Shown here: positions 7,248-14,054 of the stretch, in pieces
How positions within the stretch are numbered: the stretch's first letter is position 1
Layout: every line of letters starts with the position of its first letter
NCBI GenBank assembly: GCA_012523605.1
Contig: JAAYTY010000081.1
Span: 1-14,719, forward strand
Reading direction: 5' to 3'
Length of the DNA stretch: 14,719 nucleotides
Origin: Candidatus Fermentibacterota bacterium
Lineage (GTDB): Bacteria; Fermentibacterota; Fermentibacteria; Fermentibacterales; Fermentibacteraceae
Position numbers and translations under genes: made by a program
The notes under the pieces: generated by a model
What the model was told of the DNA's origin: nothing
What the model saw: only the letters and a program-made list of their open reading frames with translations
Database searches by the model: none

Positions 7248-7484
7248 ATGCGTCTCGTAGCCGTTTTCGCAATCGCAATGCTCGGTTTCGCCTGCGGCCA
7301 GCAGCAGCCCGGCGAGCAGGCGGCCGACAGCACCGCTGTCGAGACCCCGGTCGTCGACACCACCCTCACCCAGCCCGTCGACACCACAGTGGTCATCGAC
7401 ACCACCGTCGTGGTTGACTCGACGGTTGTCGTCGACTCCACGGTCGTCCAGCCCGTCACAACCGCCCCGGCGACCAACAGCTAA
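7248..7484 (+). CDS. Small lipoprotein-like protein with V-D-[TS]-T-V-V hexapeptide repeat
   Basis: Seen: 78 residues from ATG 7248, with AAAGGAG (7231-7237) 10 nt upstream. A hydrophobic N-terminus MRLVAVFAIAMLGFAC ends at C16, a probable lipidation site, although GFAC is not a perfect lipobox. The rest is almost entirely low complexity. A Q/P/A/D stretch is followed by four tandem hexapeptides at residues 44-67 (VDTTVV, IDTTVV, VDSTVV, VDSTVV), then a Pro/Thr-rich tail. After processing nothing hydrophobic enough for a membrane span remains, so it would sit in the periplasm or at the outer membrane. The strict hydrophobic/Asp-Thr alternation suggests a beta-strand-forming or ligand-lined surface, but this is inference. 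It appears to be a single-gene transcript with its own promoter and terminator. I do not recognise a named family. Confidence 0.72.
   Translation: MRLVAVFAIAMLGFACGQQQPGEQAADSTAVETPVVDTTLTQPVDTTVVIDTTVVVDSTVVVDSTVVQPVTTAPATNS
7377..7448 (+). repeat. Four tandem 18-bp codon repeats within the lipoprotein gene
   Basis: Four consecutive 18-bp units encode VDTTVV, IDTTVV, VDSTVV and VDSTVV. The nucleotide copies are similar but vary at synonymous third positions, for example GTC/GTG/GTT for valine. Conservation therefore appears to act on the peptide rather than reflect a very recent slippage event. Confidence 0.75.
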
Positions 7485-7485
7485 A

Positions 7486-7538
7486 CTGCGGCAACTCCGC
7501 AGAGGCAGCGGCGGCGCCATGCGCCGCCGCTTTTCTTT
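7486..7538 (+). terminator. Tandem hairpins ending in a strong intrinsic terminator
   Basis: A 6-bp stem CTGCGG/CCGCAG (7486-7491 with 7497-7502) begins two bases after the lipoprotein stop. It is followed by a perfect 10-bp GC stem, GCGGCGGCGC (7508-7517) pairing with 7521-7530 across a CAT loop, and then TTTTCTTT (7531-7538). This is a textbook intrinsic terminator for the lipoprotein gene. Only 26 nt separate its T-tract from the helicase start, so the helicase needs its own signal or read-through. Confidence 0.92.
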
Positions 7539-7564
7539 GCGAGCCTGCATGCGGAGGCGATGAT

Positions 7565-9919
7565 CTGACGATCTCGTACGACCCCGAAGCAAGGCTGGTA
7601 CGGACGGGTATCCGCGACCTGCTGGGCATGTGCTTCGTCCCGCCCGTGACGAGGCCCCGTGAGGTCACGGACGCACCCCGCAGCGCTATGAAGCTCCACA
7701 GAGCGTTCCAGCAAAGCGAATCCTCGTCCGGACGTGCGCTGTCGGAGGTGGCGGCCGAACTGGAATCCTTCTTCGACGGTGTTCGGATCAGAGTCAGGGG
7801 AAGGGCGGACCTGGTTCGCACATCCCGGGATGGAAGAGCAGAGAAGGTGCTGGAAATCAAGACGATATCATCGCCCCCCGGCACCTCGGCCGAAATCCTC
7901 GAAAAGTACCCGGACCATGCCCTGCAGGCCTGGTTCTATGCCAGGGCTCTGGGAGGCGGGGAAAGGGCTCTTCCCGTATCTCTCGCCTACATACATCCCG
8001 AGGGCAGATCCTGCAGCTGTTTCGAACTCCCTCTGGACGGCTTGTCGGCCGATCTGGACCGGAGGCTGGACGGCCTTCTGCGATCGGCTGCGTCGTACGC
8101 ACGCTCGGAGTACGAAAGACTCGCCAGGACGGCCGCCCTGATCTCCGCGCTCGGCCTGCCGCACCCCGAGCCCCGGCCCGGGCAGTCCGGCATGATGGAG
8201 CTTTCCTCCGATGTAGTACGGCAGGGCGGACGCTGTCTGATAGAAGCCCCTCCCGGCACGGGCAAGACCGCCGCAGTGCTTGCCGGCGCCCTCCCCCAGG
8301 CTCTCTCGGGGATGCTCACCGTATTCTATCTGACTTCCAGGAACACCCAGAAGACTACCGTGGCGAAGACCCTCGATGCGTTCCTCGCCTCCGCTCCGGA
8401 GCTGCACTGCATGCTCCTGGAGTCCCGCGAGAGGATGTGCCCGGCCTGGGAGGACGGATGCCGCGAATGCCCTCTCGCGAGCGGCTCGGCATGGCTGGAC
8501 CCGCTGGAGCCTCCTCCGCCGGGAGTCCTCGACTCCGGGCGCATCTCCCTGCTGGCAGCCTCCGCCGGGGTCTGCCCTTTCGAAATGGCGCTTGCACTCT
8601 CCACCAGGTGCGACGTGGTGGTCTGCGACGCCAACCACGTCTTCGATCCAGGCGCGTTCATCAGGAGGTTCTTCGCCGAGCCCTCAGCGGCTTCCCGATG
8701 CGTCCTGCTGGTCGACGAGGCGGCCGATCTGCCGGCGCGCTCCAGAGCCTTCTTCTCCCCGTCTGTCTGCCGGACGGCGGTGGAGAGGCTTTACCGGCGT
8801 CCACCCGGCGATCCGCGCACGGTTCGCAGAGCCGTCAGGCCCTTCCTGAAAGCCTTCCGGGAGGTGGAAGCGTCAATCGAGGGAACATGCCCTGTCGAGC
8901 TTCCTGCGGAGATGGCTCCGGCTGTCAGAGCGGATGCCTGGATGGATGCATGGGCCACCGTGAGCGGCGCACGAGGACTGTTCGAGGACATGGCCAGGAC
9001 CGCCGTTGAGTTCGAAAGGGCCGAACGGCAGGCCTCCGCCGGCGGACGCATGCATCTGCTGGGTTCGCGTCCGCCATCCGGATGCACGCTCGAATGGCTT
9101 TGCACCGATTCCTCTCGATGGCTGTCCAAGCGCTTCGAGAGCGTTCACTCGGCGATCTGCTTCTCGGCGACACTCTCCCCTCTGGAGCACTTCAGGATGG
9201 AGCTGGGTCTCCCCGGCGAGACGACGCTCGCGAGGTTCGACTATCCCTTCCCGGCGGAAAGACTGGGCGTCTGGGTGGACCCTTCCGTGGATACGAGGCT
9301 GAGGAGCAGGAGCCACAGCCTGGATGCTCTCTGTTCCAGAATGGCCTCCATTCTGTCGCTGGTTCCCGGGACTTATCTGGCCTTCTTCCCCTCCTTCGAG
9401 TACCTGACCCTAGCCTCCTCCAGGATGGAGGCCGTTCACGGCGCAAGAGTCCTCGTGCAGGCGCCGGGCATGCGCGAAAGCGAGCGCGGGGGCTTCCTCG
9501 CCGAAGCCTCCAGGGGCGGCTTGCTCGTCATGTGCGTGGCCGGGGGCATCTTCTCGGAGGGCATCGACCTGGAAGCCCCGGACAGGAGGGGGGCCTTCGT
9601 GGTCGGGCCCTGCCTGCCCACGCTCGACATGAGGTCCAGGCTGCTGCTGGAGCGCTACAGGGAGGACGGGCTGGAAGGCTTCCTCCACGCATGCGTCGTA
9701 CCCGGGGTCAACCGCGTCATTCAGGCCGCCGGGAGGCTGACGAGAGGGCCCGGGGACCGCGGCATCCTGATTCTCTTCGACGGGAGGTTCCTCGAGAGCC
9801 CCTGGCGCGGACTCCTTCCGGGGCACTGGAGACACTTCGGGCACCTGCGCGTACTGGACGAGGATCTGAGCGGGATAGCGGCATTCTGGGGGATGGACGG
9901 GCGCGGGGCGGAGGTCTGA
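7565..9919 (+). CDS. Fusion of PD-(D/E)XK (Cas4/RecB-like) nuclease and XPD/DinG-type Fe-S helicase
   Basis: Seen: 784 residues from CTG 7565, with GGAGG (7553-7557) 7 nt upstream. This gives the coherent N-terminus MTISYDPEARLVRTGIRDLL; ATG 7628 is the first canonical start but lacks a ribosome-binding site and removes that block. The nuclease motifs are H45, D82 in VRGRADLV, E98-x-K100 in VLEIKT, and Q121-x3-Y125 in QAWFYA. The helicase motifs are Walker A GTGKT (231-235); four cysteines for an iron-sulfur cluster (C292, C299, C302, C337); a DEAA box in LLVDEAADLPARS (384-387, in place of DEAH); ICFSATLSPLEHF; FSEGIDLEAPDRRG; and motif VI QAAGRLTRG (from 720). Known: XPD/Rad3-family SF2 helicases unwind DNA 5' to 3', and such N-terminal nuclease fusions occur in scattered bacteria. 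Inference: a cytoplasmic DNA repair or DNA-end-processing enzyme. It stands alone between a terminator and a convergent gene. Confidence 0.85.
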   Translation: MTISYDPEARLVRTGIRDLLGMCFVPPVTRPREVTDAPRSAMKLHRAFQQSESSSGRALSEVAAELESFFDGVRIRVRGRADLVRTSRDGRAEKVLEIKTISSPPGTSAEILEKYPDHALQAWFYARALGGGERALPVSLAYIHPEGRSCSCFELPLDGLSADLDRRLDGLLRSAASYARSEYERLARTAALISALGLPHPEPRPGQSGMMELSSDVVRQGGRCLIEAPPGTGKTAAVLAGALPQALSGMLTVFYLTSRNTQKTTVAKTLDAFLASAPELHCMLLESRERMCPAWEDGCRECPLASGSAWLDPLEPPPPGVLDSGRISLLAASAGVCPFEMALALSTRCDVVVCDANHVFDPGAFIRRFFAEPSAASRCVLLVDEAADLPARSRAFFSPSVCRTAVERLYRRPPGDPRTVRRAVRPFLKAFREVEASIEGTCPVELPAEMAPAVRADAWMDAWATVSGARGLFEDMARTAVEFERAERQASAGGRMHLLGSRPPSGCTLEWLCTDSSRWLSKRFESVHSAICFSATLSPLEHFRMELGLPGETTLARFDYPFPAERLGVWVDPSVDTRLRSRSHSLDALCSRMASILSLVPGTYLAFFPSFEYLTLASSRMEAVHGARVLVQAPGMRESERGGFLAEASRGGLLVMCVAGGIFSEGIDLEAPDRRGAFVVGPCLPTLDMRSRLLLERYREDGLEGFLHACVVPGVNRVIQAAGRLTRGPGDRGILILFDGRFLESPWRGLLPGHWRHFGHLRVLDEDLSGIAAFWGMDGRGAEV

Positions 9920-9934
9920 GGACCCCCGCCCCGC
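9903..9934. terminator. Long GC-rich hairpin over the helicase stop codon, no T-tract
   Basis: The 14-nt arms 9903-9916 and 9921-9934 are complementary except for one A-C mismatch. They enclose a TGAG loop that includes the helicase TGA. No run of T follows on either strand, so it is not a standard intrinsic terminator. Placed between two convergent genes, it could stall polymerase or protect mRNA ends in both directions. Confidence 0.6.
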
Positions 9935-9959
9935 ATGAGACGGGACTCCCGGACTTGAG

Positions 9960-12386
9960 CTATCTGGCCAGCACCAGCCTCCTGACGGCCGACCGCCCGT
10001 CCGGGGTCGTCAGGCGGGCGATGTAGATGCCGGCGGGGTGATCCAACGATCCGGACCAGCCCAGGACAGCCTCCCCGGCGGGCATGCCTGTTTCTATCGC
10101 TCCGTGGACCAGCCTGCCGCTCAGGTCGAAGACCTCGAGCCTGACGTCTCCGCCCGAGGAAAGGGTCACCGGGAACGACACCTGGCCGCTCGACGGATTG
10201 GGCCAGGGCATTCCGACCGCATCCAGCGCCGGAGCGGAGCCCGACTCTCCCGTTCCCACGCCGTTGATCTCGCCCTCCACAGGGATGGTGTTGTGTGCCG
10301 TCACCATCCAGGGCATCGGCGTCGCCGACGCGAGGGCGGGGAAGCTCAGTGTGACGTTGCCGGCGGATCCCGTGATGCCGGTGGCGTAGATACCCTGGTC
10401 GGGCTTTCGGAGACACACGAGGGCTCCCTCCAGGGCCGATCCTCCCACGGTCACGGTGAACTGCGCCGAGGTGGCTCCCACCGGCAGGGTCGGGGGGGCC
10501 GACACCGACATGACCTGGGGGACGGCCGTCCTCATGTCCATCGTGGGGTCTCCGAAGACGTGGAAGAGGTCCCATTCGTCCTCGGCATACATCTCCCACG
10601 ATCCATAGGGGTTGAACGGCGCGGCGGCCTGCATCTCCAGGTGGCCGCCCATCAGGGTCTGGCCCGCGAGATAGTTCCCCGAGGGGTTCGTATAGACGAA
10701 CGGGGGCGAGACGAAGTCGTCGTTGAAGCTGTGGTACATCCCGTAGCACAGATAGTCGTTGAAGTAGCTGTAGGAAACCTCGACTGCCGCATATACCGCG
10801 ACCGCTCCGCCCTGCATCCTGAACAGGTTTTCGGAGAAGCAGTCGGAGCTGAACTGCCCGGTCAGGCAGTTCACGCTGAAAACGATCGGCGTCTTTTCGC
10901 CGTTGGTCAGTGACGAGAGGTTGCTGGTGGTGTAGTAGGGATCGCCCCAGCCGTCCACCATGCCGTGGTCGCGGTGCTGGACGAGGAAGACTCCAGAGTT
11001 GATGGCGGCGGTTATCCCGGCGGCATTGCCGTCCCAGGTGATGTCCGACGGAACCTGCTGGCCTGCCGAAGGGAGGTCCGGCCTGTAGTACCAGGGCAGG
11101 GAGTGGGTCGAGTTCGTGCAGTATTCCCTCTCGACGTTCTTGCCGAAGAGCGAGAGATATGTGTCCCTCACGGTTTCACAGGTGAAGAGGAACCACCGGT
11201 CGGCAATGCCGTTGTTGTCGTCGTCCTGGAAGTAGCCGGCGCAGAGCGCCGAGTTCCAGAACGAGGGGGTCGTCAGGGGGTCGAACTCCCACTTGAGAAT
11301 CTTGTCGTTCACGAACTGGTAGTGGCTGGTCGGAGTGGGGAATCTGCCCCGGAAGATGTCTCCCATGTAGTCCGAGCCGTCGACGCAGACGTACCGGTTG
11401 TCCGAGTTCATGCCGTTGTAGCTGTATCCGGGCAGCTGGGGGTGGTCGCCGACGAAGAGCACGAAGGACGGGGCGGGATCCCAGGTGTCGTAGGCGTTCT
11501 TGATGTAATCCTTTATCTGCGTGGTCGTCCACCCGCCCGCGTTGACCACGGTGGTCATGAAGCCCTGATTGTGCTTGGCAGTGGCGAACTCCGTGATCAT
11601 GGTGGTGACGAAATCGCTTCCGGCCATCACGAGGAGGTCGGCTCCGTCGGCCCTCGATGCCTCCTCCGGAGTTCTTGCGTAGAAAACCCCACCCGAGTTC
11701 TCGCACCTTGATGCGGGCGCCTGTCCCAGAACGGAGGCATTGACAAGCGTCTGGGAGTAGATGGAATCGAACCACGGCGATCTGAGCCTCGGGTCGATCG
11801 CGACCGCGCCGTCGAACCCGACTCTCACGATCATCCGCCTGAAGGCGGTGAGCTGTCCGGTTTCTGCGTCCCACTCGAAGGGGACGATCGCGAAGCGACC
11901 CAGCGTTGCGCCCCTCAGCACGCCGTCCACTATGCAGCCCGCCCGCTCGGCCGGGTGGAGGCCCGAGGAGTAGGCTTCCGGAGCGAAAGCGAAGGCTCCT
12001 GCGGAACGGCAGGTGTCGGGCGATATGGGCTGCATCGGGTACGGCAGGACGATGCCCAGGCTCACAGGCTCGACATGCTCGACCGAGACGGAGACGCGGC
12101 CGTCTGCCGGCACCGCCGCGAGGAATCCCAGCTTGGGAAGCATCGGCCATCCCGGCGCGGGAGCGGATGGAGAGAGCCCCGGCCCGCCTATCGCCGTGAA
12201 GCCGAATCCTCCGGCGGCCACTTCGGTCATCTCGACACCGGGGACCACTACTTCGAGCAGCATCCCCGCCTGGTCCGCCTCCAGGAGGCGCACGGAGGCG
12301 CAAGATTCCCCCTCGAGGCCGAAGTCTATCCATCCGGCCCGGGCCAGGGAAACCGTCATCAGCGTCACAATAAGCATCCTGACCAT
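9960..12386 (-). CDS. Secreted C25 (gingipain-like) cysteine peptidase with T9SS-like C-terminal domain
   Basis: Seen: 808 residues from ATG 12386, with GGAGG 8 nt upstream, starting with a signal peptide (MVRMLIVTLMTVSLARA). Residues 20-240 resemble a gingipain-type propeptide region. The caspase-like C25 domain spans about 248-620 (ADLLVMAGSDF, FVLFVGDHPQLPG). H474 in QHRDHGMVDGWGDP and C507 in FSVNCLTGQF form the dyad; their 33-residue spacing equals H211-C244 of RgpB. GHG is replaced by DHG. An Ig-like domain follows (about 625-705). The C-terminal module has the PWPNPSSG, VFDLSGRLV, GWSGSLDHPAGIYIARL and VRRLVLAR blocks of a type A sorting or FlgD-like tail. Known: such proteins cross the outer membrane by type IX secretion and are anchored or released there. 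Inference: an extracellular protease for protein degradation or maturation of surface proteins; specificity is unknown. Confidence 0.92.
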   Translation of the reverse strand: MVRMLIVTLMTVSLARAGWIDFGLEGESCASVRLLEADQAGMLLEVVVPGVEMTEVAAGGFGFTAIGGPGLSPSAPAPGWPMLPKLGFLAAVPADGRVSVSVEHVEPVSLGIVLPYPMQPISPDTCRSAGAFAFAPEAYSSGLHPAERAGCIVDGVLRGATLGRFAIVPFEWDAETGQLTAFRRMIVRVGFDGAVAIDPRLRSPWFDSIYSQTLVNASVLGQAPASRCENSGGVFYARTPEEASRADGADLLVMAGSDFVTTMITEFATAKHNQGFMTTVVNAGGWTTTQIKDYIKNAYDTWDPAPSFVLFVGDHPQLPGYSYNGMNSDNRYVCVDGSDYMGDIFRGRFPTPTSHYQFVNDKILKWEFDPLTTPSFWNSALCAGYFQDDDNNGIADRWFLFTCETVRDTYLSLFGKNVEREYCTNSTHSLPWYYRPDLPSAGQQVPSDITWDGNAAGITAAINSGVFLVQHRDHGMVDGWGDPYYTTSNLSSLTNGEKTPIVFSVNCLTGQFSSDCFSENLFRMQGGAVAVYAAVEVSYSYFNDYLCYGMYHSFNDDFVSPPFVYTNPSGNYLAGQTLMGGHLEMQAAAPFNPYGSWEMYAEDEWDLFHVFGDPTMDMRTAVPQVMSVSAPPTLPVGATSAQFTVTVGGSALEGALVCLRKPDQGIYATGITGSAGNVTLSFPALASATPMPWMVTAHNTIPVEGEINGVGTGESGSAPALDAVGMPWPNPSSGQVSFPVTLSSGGDVRLEVFDLSGRLVHGAIETGMPAGEAVLGWSGSLDHPAGIYIARLTTPDGRSAVRRLVLAR

Positions 12387-12404
12387 TTCCGGCGCCTCCC
12401 GTCT

Positions 12405-12432
12405 TTGACTGTCATCCAGGATTATTTATTGT
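12405..12432 (+). promoter_or_regulatory. Putative promoter for the dapL-folB-folK-kinase operon
   Basis: On the plus strand TTGACT (12405-12410) is followed after 16 nt by TATTGT (12427-12432). Its -10 box overlaps the minus-strand -10 box of the C25 peptidase gene at 12427-12430, so the two promoters could exclude each other. The predicted leader before TTG 12487 is about 47 nt. Confidence 0.45.
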
Positions 12433-12453
12433 CGAGCCTGTGGCCCGGGTCAA
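12425..12453 (-). promoter_or_regulatory. Putative promoter for the C25 peptidase gene
   Basis: On the minus strand TTGACC (12453-12448) is separated by exactly 17 nt from AATAAA (12430-12425). Transcription would start near 12418, leaving a leader of about 32 nt that contains the GGAGG of the peptidase gene. This is the only clearly AT-rich patch in the divergent region, and it shares bases with a plus-strand -10 box. Confidence 0.55.
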
Positions 12454-12486
12454 GAAACCGGCGGATTCAGACGGGAGATAGAGCAC

Positions 12487-13731
12487 TTGCAGAAGAGGCG
12501 CGTGGTGATCGCGGCGTCGGAGCGGATGAGCAAGCTGCCTCCGTACCTGTTTGCCGAGATGGACAGGCTGAAGACGGCCGCCCTGCGAAGGGGAGTAGAT
12601 CTAATCGACTTCGGGATCGGCGACCCCGACGAGCCCACTCCCCCGGAGATCGTCGAGGCGGCCCGCGAAGCGCTGGGCAGACCCGAGTTCCATCGCTACC
12701 CGCGGAACGCCGGCAGCGATTTCTTCATAGAGGCCGCGATGAGGTGGATGGAGCGGGAGTTCAGCGTGCGCATGGGGGACGACCTTGCGATCGGCGCAGT
12801 TATCGGAACGAAGGAGGGGCTGGCCCACGTCCCGCTGGTGTTCTGCAGCAGCGGTGACGTCGTGCTCGTCCCCAACCCGGGATATCCCGTGTACCGCGCA
12901 GCCAGCATACTCGCCGACGCCGTTCCGGTGGACGTCCCCCTCCACCGGGAGAACGGATTCCTGCCCGACCTCGAAGCCCTGGACCGGGCGGCGCTGCGCT
13001 CCGCAAGGGTGCTCTTCGTGAACTATCCGAACAATCCTACCGGGGCTGTGATGAGCCACGACGTCATGAAGCAGGTCGTGGATTTCGCAAGGAGGGAGGA
13101 CCTGCTCCTGGTCAGCGACAACTCCTACAGCCACATCAGGTTCGATGGCGCAAAGCCCGCCTCCTTCCTTTCCATAGAAGGAGCCTCCGGCATCTGCCTG
13201 GAGTTCCACTCACTTTCCAAGACGTTCAACATGACCGGCTGGAGAGTGGGATTCGTCGTCGGAGGACGCAATCTCGTCAGGGCTTTCATGTCGGCGAAGG
13301 AGAACATCGATTCCGGCGTCTTCACGGCCATCCAGGCCGCCGCCGCGCGGGCGCTCGACCTTCCCGCCGCGGGGCTGGCCGGCAGGCTGGAGACCTACGG
13401 GAGGAGACGGGAGATCCTCGTTTCGGGGCTGGCGAATCTCGGATGGGATGTCTTCGACTCGCAGGGAACCTTCTACGTGTGGGCTGCCGTCCCCAGGGGA
13501 TGGACTTCCGTGGATTTCGCCGGCAGGCTCGTCTCCCAGGCCGGGATAGCCGTTGCGCCTGGCGTCGGATTCGGCAGCTGGGGCGAGGGCTATGTCCGCT
13601 TCGCGCTGACCGTCTCGGAGGACATGATCATGAAGGCTCTCGGCAGGCTCGAGCAGATGGAGTTCTGCAGCATCAAAGGCAGGGCCGCCGCCCTGGCCGG
13701 GAGGAGGAGAAGCTGCCGGAGGGAATCCTGA
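12487..13731 (+). CDS. dapL: LL-diaminopimelate aminotransferase
   Basis: Seen: 414 residues from TTG 12487 with GGAG about 9 nt upstream; no ATG is available before the family match begins. The N-terminal SKLPPYLFAEMDRLK and DFGIGDPDEPTP blocks are typical of LL-DAP aminotransferases. So is GTKEGLAHVPLVF (107-119), where relatives have GSKEGI. The PLP lysine is K245 in HSLSKTFNMTGWRVGF; N183 in NYPNNPTG and D211/Y214 in SDNSYSHIRF are further cofactor contacts. Known: the enzyme converts tetrahydrodipicolinate directly to LL-diaminopimelate with glutamate as amino donor. It bypasses the succinylase or acetylase steps of lysine and peptidoglycan synthesis in the cytoplasm. The last 20 or so residues are a basic tail beyond the family core, possibly the cost of overlapping folB, whose CTG start lies in its stop. 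Aspartate-type paralogues cannot be fully excluded. Confidence 0.85.
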   Translation: MQKRRVVIAASERMSKLPPYLFAEMDRLKTAALRRGVDLIDFGIGDPDEPTPPEIVEAAREALGRPEFHRYPRNAGSDFFIEAAMRWMEREFSVRMGDDLAIGAVIGTKEGLAHVPLVFCSSGDVVLVPNPGYPVYRAASILADAVPVDVPLHRENGFLPDLEALDRAALRSARVLFVNYPNNPTGAVMSHDVMKQVVDFARREDLLLVSDNSYSHIRFDGAKPASFLSIEGASGICLEFHSLSKTFNMTGWRVGFVVGGRNLVRAFMSAKENIDSGVFTAIQAAAARALDLPAAGLAGRLETYGRRREILVSGLANLGWDVFDSQGTFYVWAAVPRGWTSVDFAGRLVSQAGIAVAPGVGFGSWGEGYVRFALTVSEDMIMKALGRLEQMEFCSIKGRAAALAGRRRSCRRES

Positions 13732-14054
13732 GGCTTGCGGGCCTCCAGATCAGCGCGGTTCTCGGGGTCCATCCCGAGGAAAGGCTGTCGGAGCGGATCG
13801 TCACGCTCGACGTGGAGTGGAGAGGCGCCTTCACGCCCGGCTCTACCCCTGCCGTTGACTATGAGGAGGTCTGCGCCCTGCTCTCGAGCCTCGACGGCTC
13901 GTCCTTCGGATTCATAGAGGATCTGGCTTCGGAAGCCCTGGCTTCCCTGCGCGACAGATTCCCAGCGGGAAAGTGGTCGGTAACCGTTCACAAGGAGTGC
14001 CCTCCCGTCGGTCTCCGCCTCGATAGAGCCTCCTTCACGGCATGGGAAGGCTGA
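13728..14054 (+). CDS. folB: Dihydroneopterin aldolase, CTG start overlapping previous stop
   Basis: Seen: 108 residues from CTG 13728, which overlaps the dapL stop as CTGA, with GGAGGG (13718-13723) 4 nt upstream. Family features: LAGLQISAVLGVHPEERL with E18 at the substrate-binding position, VDYEEV (43-48), FGFIEDLASEAL with E64, and VTVHKECPPVG with the expected catalytic lysine K89. The total length fits the usual 115-125 residues of FolB. Known: it converts dihydroneopterin to 6-hydroxymethyl-dihydropterin and glycolaldehyde in folate synthesis, in the cytoplasm as an oligomer. Start: no in-frame ATG, GTG or TTG exists between the dapL reading frame and the first core strand. CTG 13713, behind GGGAGGAGG, is the only near alternative. 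folK follows with a 13-nt overlap and provides the next pathway step. Confidence 0.88.
   Translation: MRLAGLQISAVLGVHPEERLSERIVTLDVEWRGAFTPGSTPAVDYEEVCALLSSLDGSSFGFIEDLASEALASLRDRFPAGKWSVTVHKECPPVGLRLDRASFTAWEG

Noticed and set aside
7201..7260. Small ATG frame in the lipoprotein leader
   Set aside because: It ends after about 19 codons at 7258-7260, has no ribosome-binding site, and overlaps the lipoprotein start in another frame.
7377..7448. CRISPR-like or transposon-like repeat
   Set aside because: Contiguous codon repeats without spacers; they encode a hexapeptide.
7868..8638. 256-codon minus-strand frame
   Set aside because: Antisense shadow of the nuclease-helicase gene; composition reflects GC-rich codon positions.
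12601..13209. 202-codon minus-strand frame
   Set aside because: Antisense to dapL, which has full PLP-enzyme motifs; no ribosome-binding site or family match.
14051..14053. CTG start for folK (CTGA overlap)
   Set aside because: The purine run directly abuts the CTG, leaving no Shine-Dalgarno spacing; ATG 14042 is adequate.
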